Of a DNA stretch of 13,117 nucleotides, positions 6,481-12,671 are shown in pieces. A program made the translations under genes and the position numbers. Source of the stretch: Rhodospirillales bacterium (GTDB taxonomy: Bacteria; Pseudomonadota; Alphaproteobacteria; Acetobacterales; Acetobacteraceae). How positions within the stretch are numbered: the first letter of the stretch is position 1; the number at the start of each line of letters is the position of its first letter. The notes under the pieces were generated by a model that was not told where the DNA came from, did not search any database, and saw only the letters and a program-made list of their open reading frames with translations. The stretch covers positions 1 through 13,117 of the forward strand of contig JAGWZS010000024.1 in NCBI GenBank assembly GCA_018971905.1, written 5' to 3'.

Positions 6481-7668
6481 ATGAGCATGGACCTGATGCC
6501 CCTTTCTCCATCCGCCGCACAAGGCACCATCCGCGACGACCGGATCACTGCAACCGGCAAGGATGAGATCAACCCGCTCACCGGCCTGCGCGGCGTGGCG
6601 GCGGTGCTGGTGGTCATCTATCATATCTACCCCTTCAGTGATTTCCCCTGGGGGCTGCGGCAAATCATCTCACGCGGCTATCTTTCCGTGGACGTATTCT
6701 TTGTGCTCAGCGGCTTCGTGATGGCGCTGAACTATGGCAAGATGTTCGAAACCGGATTTTCCGCTCCCGCCTTTGGCACCTTCATGCTGCGGCGCCTGGC
6801 GCGGCTCTACCCGCTCTACATCGTGTTTCTGGCATTACGCGTGGGCTACTCGCTGCTGGCTTATGGCAGTTTGCACGTGAAAAACTATTGGTTCGCGGTG
6901 AATCTGCCGCACCCTGCGGTTTCGCTGTTCGCCAATGCGCTCATGGTCCAGAGCTGGGGCATCGCTACCGCCATCACCAATCCCACCTGGTCCATCAGCG
7001 TGGAATGGGGGGCGTACTTTCTGTTCCCCTTCATCGTGGCGGCCATTCTTTACGGTAAGCCATGGCAAGCCTGGCTGGCCAGCCTGGTTGCCGTGGGACT
7101 GCTGGTGCTGGTCACACAGCTCACACGGCATGACGGCATCATTCATAACGGTCCGCTGGATGCCTATGATGGCCGCACAGCCGGGCCCATGCTGCGCTGC
7201 CTGGGCGGATTCATGCTGGGGCTGGTGACTTACCGGGTTTACCTCTGGCCGCCGGCGCGGCGGGTGGCGGCCGGGTGGTTCGGCCCACTTGTCTGCACCT
7301 ACCTACTAGCGGGCGTGTTGCTGCGCTGGCCAGACCTTGCCCTCTGCGCGGCTTTTCCGCCCCTGGTTTTGGCGCTGGCCTGCAACCAGGGGGCGCTGGG
7401 GCGGTTTTTCTCCTGGGGGCCGGTTTTCCAGGCAGGCGTGCTCTCTTACGCCATTTATGTAATTCACAATCCCTGGATCGGGCTGTTCTACTGGGCCCGG
7501 AGCACCCTGCCGCACGACATGCCGCACTGGCTGGCCGAAATCCTCATCGCCTTCGGGCTGGCTGCCTCAATCCTCGGCTGCGCCCTCATCCTGCATCATT
7601 TTGTGGAAGTACCGGGCCGCCGGATCGTGCGCCGCCTGGGCAGAAGCCGCGCCAAGACAGCGGCCTGA
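6481..7668 (+). CDS. Acyltransferase 3 family integral membrane protein (OafA-like)
   Basis: A 395-residue multi-spanning inner-membrane protein of the acyltransferase 3 family, which moves acyl groups (often acetyl) onto extracytoplasmic sugars such as O-antigen, capsule or exopolysaccharide. After a polar N-tail of about 30 residues, the first helix has the family opening TGLRGVAA (34-41) and the conserved His in VIYHIY (45-50). Then come GYLSVDVFFVLSGF (66-79), RRLARLYPLY (104-113) and NPTWSISVEWGAYF (167-180), where the Ser-x-Glu pattern matches the usual SxEW motif. About ten hydrophobic segments follow to the C-terminus, and a basic tail ends the chain. There is no periplasmic SGNH domain. 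Starts at 6481 and 6487 are both possible and neither has a strong ribosome site. It ends 8 bp before the convergent phosphatase gene. The acceptor is unknown. Confidence 0.9.
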   Translation: MSMDLMPLSPSAAQGTIRDDRITATGKDEINPLTGLRGVAAVLVVIYHIYPFSDFPWGLRQIISRGYLSVDVFFVLSGFVMALNYGKMFETGFSAPAFGTFMLRRLARLYPLYIVFLALRVGYSLLAYGSLHVKNYWFAVNLPHPAVSLFANALMVQSWGIATAITNPTWSISVEWGAYFLFPFIVAAILYGKPWQAWLASLVAVGLLVLVTQLTRHDGIIHNGPLDAYDGRTAGPMLRCLGGFMLGLVTYRVYLWPPARRVAAGWFGPLVCTYLLAGVLLRWPDLALCAAFPPLVLALACNQGALGRFFSWGPVFQAGVLSYAIYVIHNPWIGLFYWARSTLPHDMPHWLAEILIAFGLAASILGCALILHHFVEVPGRRIVRRLGRSRAKTAA

Positions 7669-7676
7669 ATTCTCAC

Positions 7677-8495
7677 TCAGCGCAACAGCGCATCCGCCAG
7701 CGCGGTCCAGCTTGCCTCGTCCGGCGCCAGCAACAACCCGCCGCCAGTCTCTGAAGGCAGATAGTCCGAGCCATCGAAATGCTTTGCATAGCCACCCGCC
7801 TCGCGGTGCAGCAGCACGCCCGCCGCATGGTCCCAGGGCAGCAGCTTGCGGAACATCTGCACGTGGCAATGGCCGCTGGCCAACATGCGGTATTGGTGCG
7901 CAGCGCAGCGGTAATCGGTCACCGCCGCCAATTTATTCAGCCGGTGCAGCACGTGAGTACGTAAAGGCTCCTGCATGAACCGCCAGGACATGGAGCCCAC
8001 CATCTGGCTCACCGGCACCGGGGCGGCCACCCGCATCCGCCGGCGCGTGCCATCCGTCGCCACCAGCCAGCTACCCTGAGCCTTGAGCGCCACGGCGCAA
8101 TCATCGCCAAACGGGTCGTAGATAAACCCGGCCAGCACTTCGTCCTCCTCCACCAGCGCTGCCATCACGCCAAATAACGGCAGCTCGGCGGTGAAATTCG
8201 CGGTGCCGTCAATGGGGTCCAGAACCCACACGCGGCCGGGCTCGGAAAGCCGCTCAATGCGTGCGGTGCCGCTGCTTACCGCTTCCTCGCCAATCACGTC
8301 ATCACCGGGAAACAGTTCATTCAGCCCGGCCTTCAGGGCCGCTTCCGCCGCCTCGTCGGCCACGGTCACCGGGTCCAGCGGCCCGGCCTTGGTACGCACA
8401 TCCTCAGGCGCCAGTTTCTTGAACCGCGTCAGAATCTCCGCCCGGGCCACATGGCGCAGCAGAGCGATAACAGATTGTACCTCGCTCTCTTTCAC
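7677..8495 (-). CDS. Inositol monophosphatase-family phosphatase
   Basis: A 272-residue soluble Mg-dependent phosphatase of the IMPase superfamily. The metal-binding motifs are all present: GEE (69-71), WVLDPIDGTANF (90-101) and PWDHAAG (220-226). The Asp in TVADEAAE (44-51) matches the early conserved Asp. Related enzymes act on inositol phosphate (SuhB), histidinol phosphate, fructose-1,6-bisphosphate or 3'-phosphoadenosine 5'-phosphate (CysQ). Nothing seen here decides between them, though DGTANF is nearer SuhB (DGTTNF) than to the HisN types I know. The GTG start overlaps the hflX stop (GTGA), so translation is very likely coupled. Hence it belongs to the hfq-hflX operon. Confidence 0.9.
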   Translation of the reverse strand: MKESEVQSVIALLRHVARAEILTRFKKLAPEDVRTKAGPLDPVTVADEAAEAALKAGLNELFPGDDVIGEEAVSSGTARIERLSEPGRVWVLDPIDGTANFTAELPLFGVMAALVEEDEVLAGFIYDPFGDDCAVALKAQGSWLVATDGTRRRMRVAAPVPVSQMVGSMSWRFMQEPLRTHVLHRLNKLAAVTDYRCAAHQYRMLASGHCHVQMFRKLLPWDHAAGVLLHREAGGYAKHFDGSDYLPSETGGGLLLAPDEASWTALADALLR

Positions 8496-9772
8496 AGCGC
8501 CTCAAATCTTGCCCGGTCGGTGGCCGAAAGCCGTATCTTGAGCTTCACGTGCGTCTCACCATCCTCGCGGGCCAGCACCTCGCCATGGCGGTAGAGCCAG
8601 GCAATTCGCGCCCCATCGGCAACCGGCACCTCCAGCGCGAACACTTCCTGCGCGGCGGCAATGCGCGTGTCGACCTCGGCCAGCAGCCGTTCCAGCCCCT
8701 CTGACGTGAGGGCGGAAACGGCAATGCCCTCACCCTGCACCACATGAGCAATGCCGCCCAGCACGTCCGCCTTGTTCAGCACCTCCAGCGTGCGGGTGGA
8801 CCAATCCTCGTCCAGCGCGCCATCCTTGGCCATGCGGTTGAGCACATTGCGCACATCCTTGGCCTGCGCCTCGGTATCGGGGTGCGAAACATCGCGCACA
8901 TGCAGCAGCAGGTTTGCCTCCGCCACCTCCTCCAACGTGGCGCGGAAAGCGGCCACCAGCTCGGTCGGCAATTCGGAGATGAACCCCACAGTGTCCGACA
9001 GGATGATATTGCGGCCCGAGGGCAGAGTCAGCCCGCGCATGGTCGGGTCCAGCGTTGCAAAAAGCTGGTCTTCGGCCACCACGGTGGCACCGGTAAGCGC
9101 GTTAAACAGGGTGGATTTGCCGGCATTGGTATAACCCACCAGCGCCACGACCGGATACGGCACCTTCTTGCGCGCGCCACGGTGCAGCCCACGCGTGCGC
9201 CGCACCTCCTCAAGCTCGACCTTCAGCCGCACAATCCGGTCGCCGATCAGCCGGCGGTCAGCCTCGATCTGCGTTTCACCCGGCCCGCCCAGAAAGCCGA
9301 AGCCACCGCGCTGGCGTTCCAAGTGGGTCCAGGACCGCACAAGCCGCGAGCGCTGATATTCCAGATGCGCCAGCTCCACCTGCAGCGCACCTTCACGCGT
9401 GCGGGCGCGGGCGCCAAAAATATCGAGAATGAGGCCCGTGCGATCGATCACCTTGGTGCCCCACGCCCTTTCCAGGTTGCGCTGCTGCACCGGCGTTAGC
9501 GAGGCATCCACCACCGCCACATCCACCTGCGCTTCTTGCAAGGCGGCGGCGGCAAGCTCTACCTGCCCCTTGCCCAGCAAGGTAGCGGGAGTGAGCGAAC
9601 GAAGCTGGAAAATATGCTCATGCACAACCACCAGCCCTATGGAGGCTGCCAGCCCAACCGCTTCCGCGAGGCGCGCCTCGGCAGAACGGATCTGGCCAGC
9701 GGCAAAGACCGCCTGCCTGTCCCACGGCAACAAAATCGCTGCCCGGCTTGGTGGGGGCGCGGTATCTTTCAT
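8492..9772 (-). CDS. hflX: GTPase HflX, ribosome rescue/splitting factor
   Basis: A 426-residue translational GTPase. HflX binds the 50S subunit or 70S ribosome and is known to split stalled ribosomes during heat or antibiotic stress. The N-terminal nucleotide-binding-like domain holds TPATLLGKGQVE (61-72) and the helical linker ends in GGPGETQIEADRR (162-174), both hallmarks of the family. In the G domain, G1 is GYTNAGKST (213-221), G3 is DTVGF (260-264), G4 is NKAD (333-336) and G5 is SAL (353-355). A short C-terminal domain follows. The ATG at 9772 gives the usual N-terminus. The gene lies 16 bp behind hfq, the classic order, and its stop overlaps the start of the phosphatase gene. It is complete, with no missing residue seen. 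Confidence 0.97.
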   Translation of the reverse strand: MKDTAPPPSRAAILLPWDRQAVFAAGQIRSAEARLAEAVGLAASIGLVVVHEHIFQLRSLTPATLLGKGQVELAAAALQEAQVDVAVVDASLTPVQQRNLERAWGTKVIDRTGLILDIFGARARTREGALQVELAHLEYQRSRLVRSWTHLERQRGGFGFLGGPGETQIEADRRLIGDRIVRLKVELEEVRRTRGLHRGARKKVPYPVVALVGYTNAGKSTLFNALTGATVVAEDQLFATLDPTMRGLTLPSGRNIILSDTVGFISELPTELVAAFRATLEEVAEANLLLHVRDVSHPDTEAQAKDVRNVLNRMAKDGALDEDWSTRTLEVLNKADVLGGIAHVVQGEGIAVSALTSEGLERLLAEVDTRIAAAQEVFALEVPVADGARIAWLYRHGEVLAREDGETHVKLKIRLSATDRARFEAL

Positions 9773-9788
9773 TACGCCAGCCGTGGCA

Positions 9789-10106
9789 TCAGTCCTCGTT
9801 TTCTGGGTCGTATTGCGGCTCTGGCGAGCGGTTCAGCTTCAGCGTGCCAGGGCCGCCCTCGGAAGCCGCGGTGGGCGCACCCTCGAACAGCATGATCGGC
9901 GCGCCTGGCATCACGGTGCTGATCGCGTGCTTGTACACAAGCTGCGTATGCCCGTCCCGGCGCAACAGCACGGAAAAATTGTCAAACCAGGTGATAACAC
10001 CCTGCAACTTAACGCCATTAACCAAAAACACCGTAACGGGCGTCTTGCTTTTGCGGACATGGTTCAGAAACACGTCCTGCACATTCTGCGATTTTTCGTT
10101 GGCCAC
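9789..10106 (-). CDS. hfq: RNA chaperone Hfq
   Basis: A 105-residue Sm-like protein that forms a hexameric ring and pairs small RNAs with mRNAs. The Sm1 part contains [20 protein letters not shown] (9-28) with the proximal-face Gln8, then [20 protein letters not shown] (31-50). The Sm2 motif YKHAIST is at 58-64. The tail (from about 75) is Gly/Pro-rich and ends in the acidic DPENED, longer than the 80-residue form of many alphaproteobacteria. The start is GTG at 10106, with AAGGGG seven bases before it on this strand. The gene is first in the hfq-hflX-phosphatase operon. Its leader contains a 7-bp hairpin and A-rich sequence, which could serve autoregulation. Confidence 0.97.
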   Translation of the reverse strand: MANEKSQNVQDVFLNHVRKSKTPVTVFLVNGVKLQGVITWFDNFSVLLRRDGHTQLVYKHAISTVMPGAPIMLFEGAPTAASEGGPGTLKLNRSPEPQYDPENED

Positions 10107-10128
10107 GAGGGCACCCCTTATGTTTTTG

Positions 10129-10148
10129 TCACCCGCTTTTCCGGGTGA
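10129..10148 (-). promoter_or_regulatory. Hairpin and A-rich stretch in the hfq leader
   Basis: TCACCCG (10129-10135) and CGGGTGA (10142-10148) form a perfect 7-bp stem with a 6-base loop. Read on the - strand, the loop is GAAAAG and the stem is followed by ACAAAAACAT and then the hfq ribosome site AAGGGG. No T-tract follows on either strand, so it does not look like a terminator. Structured and A-rich leader RNA is a typical Hfq target, so autorepression is a possible role. A weak CTTG-containing promoter candidate lies just upstream (10152-10177, - strand). Confidence 0.4.
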
Positions 10149-10223
10149 GTGATTAAATCCGTTATAAAAAGCTCAAGTTACACGGCTGCGTGGCGCATGC
10201 CGCTGGGCTCTGAATATAGCCAA

Positions 10224-10241
10224 GTTGTGCAATGCGACAAC
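10224..10241. promoter_or_regulatory. Inverted repeat in the hfq/mntR divergent region, possible operator
   Basis: GTTGT and ACAAC flank an 8-base spacer (18 bp in total), 72 bases before mntR. This is a candidate operator for MntR or another regulator. It does not match the E. coli MntR box that I know, and 5-bp arms can occur by chance. Confidence 0.25.
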
Positions 10242-10287
10242 ACCGGCCGTCAGACTTGCCAGCATGGGGCTTTTCCCGCAATTCATG

Positions 10288-10300
10288 TCCGGATACCGGA
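10288..10300. promoter_or_regulatory. Short palindrome at the mntR ribosome site
   Basis: TCCGG-ATA-CCGGA is a perfect 5-bp inverted repeat around three bases, ending 12 bases before the mntR start. Its right arm contains CGGA, the only Shine-Dalgarno-like sequence for mntR (CGGAG at 10297-10301). It could be an operator or a weak RNA hairpin that hides the site. Confidence 0.3.
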
Positions 10301-10312
10301 GTTCGCCATAAA

Positions 10313-10753
10313 ATGGCCGCAAATACCCTGCCCGCCCCGCTTCCCGCCGAGCCCACCCAGGCGCGGCGTTTCGGCAAAGCCCGCGCCGCGCAATCCAGCG
10401 CCACGCTGGAGGATTACGCGGAACTGATCGACGATCTGCTCACCAGCACCGGCGCTGCCCGGCCCACCGACATCGCCCGCCGCCTTGGTGTTTCACATGC
10501 CACCGCCATTAAGACCATCGGCCGGTTAAAACGCGAGGGGCTGGCGGCGTCCGTGCCTTACCACGGCGTTTCGCTGACAGACGCGGGGCAGAAACTGGCG
10601 GCGGCCAGCCGGGAGCGCCACCGCCTGGTGGTGGAGGTGCTCACCGCCATTGGCGTGCCGCGCGAGGCGGCAGAGGAAGATGCGGAGGGTATTGAGCATT
10701 ACATTTCACCCGCCACCCTTGCCGCGTTTCGGGCTTTTTTAGCTAAAACCTGA
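10313..10753 (+). CDS. mntR: Manganese-responsive repressor MntR (DtxR family)
   Basis: A 146-residue metal-dependent DNA-binding repressor that normally controls manganese uptake. After a 30-residue tail is the winged helix; its recognition region is TDIARRLGVSHATAIKTIGR (52-71), with the wing near PYHGVSLT (82-89). The dimerisation part holds the metal ligands. By alignment with B. subtilis MntR they correspond to Asp34 and Glu37 (LEDYAELID), His103 (RERHRL), and Glu125, Glu128 and His129 (DAEGIEHY). All six are kept, and Asp/Glu at these places indicate Mn rather than Fe specificity. The ATG at 10313 fits family length; an upstream frame extension has no similarity. No mntH or other transporter gene lies in the window. 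The 3' end overlaps the convergent lpxR-type gene by 11 bp. Confidence 0.88.
   Translation: MAANTLPAPLPAEPTQARRFGKARAAQSSATLEDYAELIDDLLTSTGAARPTDIARRLGVSHATAIKTIGRLKREGLAASVPYHGVSLTDAGQKLAAASRERHRLVVEVLTAIGVPREAAEEDAEGIEHYISPATLAAFRAFLAKT
10737..10748. repeat. 12-bp perfect palindrome across the mntR/lpxR gene ends
   Basis: TTTTAGCTAAAA reads the same on both strands. It spans the stop codon of the - strand gene and the last codons of mntR. It is AT-rich in a GC-rich region, but has no GC stem to act as a terminator. The role is unknown and chance is possible. Confidence 0.35.
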
Positions 10754-11747
10754 ACGAAACCGCCACCGAGCCATACTGAAAAGCCGGGGCGGAGTGATGG
10801 AATTCCGGCGTTTCAAAGGTTTCCACCGCCGATATGCGCACGCCCCGGTAGATGACTGCCGCGCCAAATTCCAGATCGCCCTGCAAATGTGTCAACCCAA
10901 CGCCGCGGCTGGACTGGAAGTCGTTGCCTTGAACCAGCATGTCATGCGCCACGAAACGCCCCAGCGCGCCGCCGAACACGTACCAGACGAAAGGCCGCGT
11001 GGGGGTATAAGCATCGGTGCCGGAAAGCTGCGGCTGCATCACCGCCGGGCCAAAATCTGAATCCAGCCCCTGGCCGAAGCGCACAATGCCGCCAGTTTGC
11101 GCGTAAATCTCGGTATTACCCACCTGCCCCGTGACCTGCGGCAGCACCTGTACGCCGATGGGGCCGAAGTCCGCCACATCCTCGCGCCAGATGCGCCCGC
11201 CGAAGAAATCCAGCGTCGGTTCGTTGTGCAGCTGGTAGCGCCAGCCCTTGTTCGGCGTCTGACCAATGATCTCGTGAAACCCGTTCTGGACCGACTGCCC
11301 GAGGGCCGCCGGCCCCACCACGCCCACCGCCACACCGGCGATGGAGCGCATTTGCGTCGTGTCCTGAATCAGGCTCAACCGCGCTGAGAGCTGCCCGGCG
11401 TAAGGGCGGTCCTGCGGGTTTGGATTGTAGATTTGGGTGTCGGTCGGGGTGAATATCTGCTGCTGAAAATCAATCTCCAGCCTTTGCGTGCCTTCACCAA
11501 ACAGGCCATGGCCGAGGCCTGCAATAAATCCAGGCACCGCGCCGGTCGGGCCAACATAACCAAGCCGCTCGCCGGAGGTATAAAGCTCATCCGTGCTGGG
11601 AATGGAAAGCGCGTCGTTCTCCAGCTGGATGGTGATGATGCTGTGCGGATCCTCCGGTGGCACCGCCGCCATGGCCGGATAGGCAAGGCAAACAAGCGCA
11701 GCCGCGCCCAACGCGGCGGAACAGGAAGCGGTCACGTATTTTTTCAT
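10743..11747 (-). CDS. Lipid A deacylase LpxR-family outer membrane protein (DUF2219)
   Basis: A 334-residue precursor with a clear signal peptide: KK at 2-3, a hydrophobic core at about 10-24, and AMA before the likely cut after residue 27. The mature part fits a beta-barrel and ends in Phe (SVAVSFRF), as outer membrane proteins do. Family markers are the N-terminal LENDAL (42-47), then TDELYTSGERL (52-62), the DRPYAG block (113-118), and QNGFHEIIGQTPNKGWRYQLHNEP (154-177). In Salmonella LpxR, which removes the 3'-acyloxyacyl chain of lipid A with calcium, Asn-Asp of the first block and a His of the last take part in catalysis; His158 is the probable equivalent. Activity is inferred. The ATG at 11747 starts the signal peptide; AAAGG lies about 11 bases upstream. 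Confidence 0.85.
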   Translation of the reverse strand: MKKYVTASCSAALGAAALVCLAYPAMAAVPPEDPHSIITIQLENDALSIPSTDELYTSGERLGYVGPTGAVPGFIAGLGHGLFGEGTQRLEIDFQQQIFTPTDTQIYNPNPQDRPYAGQLSARLSLIQDTTQMRSIAGVAVGVVGPAALGQSVQNGFHEIIGQTPNKGWRYQLHNEPTLDFFGGRIWREDVADFGPIGVQVLPQVTGQVGNTEIYAQTGGIVRFGQGLDSDFGPAVMQPQLSGTDAYTPTRPFVWYVFGGALGRFVAHDMLVQGNDFQSSRGVGLTHLQGDLEFGAAVIYRGVRISAVETFETPEFHHSAPAFQYGSVAVSFRF

Positions 11748-11869
11748 AAGAGTCAAACCTTTACCGGCGGGGCGGAGCAGATAACACGGCTGTAACATGT
11801 AGCGCAGCCGCAAGGAAAAAAAACCCCCAGCTCTGCATTTCTGTTCCTGAAACAGGCAACCCTTGCGCG

Positions 11870-12538
11870 CTAACGCTCCCTGGCGGCACTCAAAGCCAGA
11901 TCAATCAGCCGCTCCAGCACCTCGCCTTCCTGCGCACCGGCGATGGCGTGCTCGCCGTCGATCAGGAAACACGGCACACCGTTAATGCCCAGCCGGTGCG
12001 CGTGAAGATTCTCCGCATGGACATGCTCGGACCCCTGGCCGGAGTTGAGGAAACGTTCGACGGCTCCGGCATCCATCCCCTCCTGCGCCGCCAGCATCGC
12101 CAGCACCGCCGGCGCGCCAATATCCAGCCCCTCCACGAAATGCGCCGCGAAAATGCGCAGCACCAGCCTGTCCGCCAGCCCGTCCCGGGCGGCTTCGCGT
12201 ACCAGCCTGTGGGCGTCCACACTGCTTGGCGTGCGCCGGATCGCGGCGAAGTTGAACGCCACCCCTTCCGCGGCACCAAGCTCGGCGATGGAGGCATAAA
12301 GCCGCCTTGCCCGTTCCTCGGCGCCGAATTTCCGGATCATATAGTCCGCGCGGGACATGCCGCCGCGTGGCATGTCCGGGTTCAGCAGAAAGGGGCGCCA
12401 GCTTAACTGCACGTTCAGTTCCTGTCGGCGCGCCAGCAGAAAGGAAAGTCTCTTTACCCCCAGATAGCACCAGGGGCAGACGAAATCGAAAACGATCTCG
12501 ACCGTAAGCCCGGCCGGCAGGGGGGCCAAAATGTTCAT
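11870..12538 (-). CDS. DsbA-family oxidoreductase, FrnE type
   Basis: A 222-residue thioredoxin-fold protein without a signal peptide, so cytoplasmic. The redox motif CPWC (21-24) sits after the first strand (VEIVFDFVCPWCYLG), as in FrnE/2-hydroxychromene-2-carboxylate isomerase-like members of the DsbA family. A long helical insertion follows (about 60-165, with RADYMIRKFG at 63-72). The chain returns to the fold with GVPCFLIDG (187-195), in which Pro189 is the expected cis-proline, and then GAQ near the end. FrnE is named from a polyketide pathway; Deinococcus FrnE was reported as a cytoplasmic disulfide isomerase linked to oxidative stress. The true partner is unknown. It is divergent from grpE and is followed by 122 bp before lpxR on the same strand. 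Confidence 0.88.
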   Translation of the reverse strand: MNILAPLPAGLTVEIVFDFVCPWCYLGVKRLSFLLARRQELNVQLSWRPFLLNPDMPRGGMSRADYMIRKFGAEERARRLYASIAELGAAEGVAFNFAAIRRTPSSVDAHRLVREAARDGLADRLVLRIFAAHFVEGLDIGAPAVLAMLAAQEGMDAGAVERFLNSGQGSEHVHAENLHAHRLGINGVPCFLIDGEHAIAGAQEGEVLERLIDLALSAARER

Positions 12539-12646
12539 GGTGAAGTCCTAGCGTGTTTTACCGCCGGAAACGAGGGCGTTATGAGCCGCCAGCACAGCTT
12601 TGGCGAAACCGCACGCCTGGCATTGGGTTGTTAATCTTGTTTGAAA

Positions 12647-12667
12647 CGGAATTATCTCTTAATTCCG
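12647..12667. promoter_or_regulatory. Perfect 8-bp inverted repeat just before grpE
   Basis: CGGAATTA (12647-12654) and TAATTCCG (12660-12667) pair exactly around a 5-base loop and end four bases before the grpE ATG. It does not resemble the CIRCE element bound by HrcA and has no T-tract. It lies where the ribosome site would be and overlaps a weak promoter-like sequence (CTTG at 12636 and CTTAAT at 12658). Operator, RNA thermometer or chance are all open. Confidence 0.4.
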
Positions 12668-12671
12668 CGCC

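Noticed and set aside
5640..6617. Long open frame on the - strand (about 325 codons) opposite the deacylase gene
   Set aside because: It is an antisense shadow of a GC-rich gene: the product has no recognisable motif, and the + strand frame has clear catalytic residues.
11816..11855. Possible rho-independent terminator after the DsbA-like gene (- strand GGGGG then T8, with CTGTT/AACAG before it)
   Set aside because: The T-tract is good, but no GC-rich stem directly precedes it; the small inverted repeat lies about 13 bases too far up and has a weak 5-bp stem. Not called.
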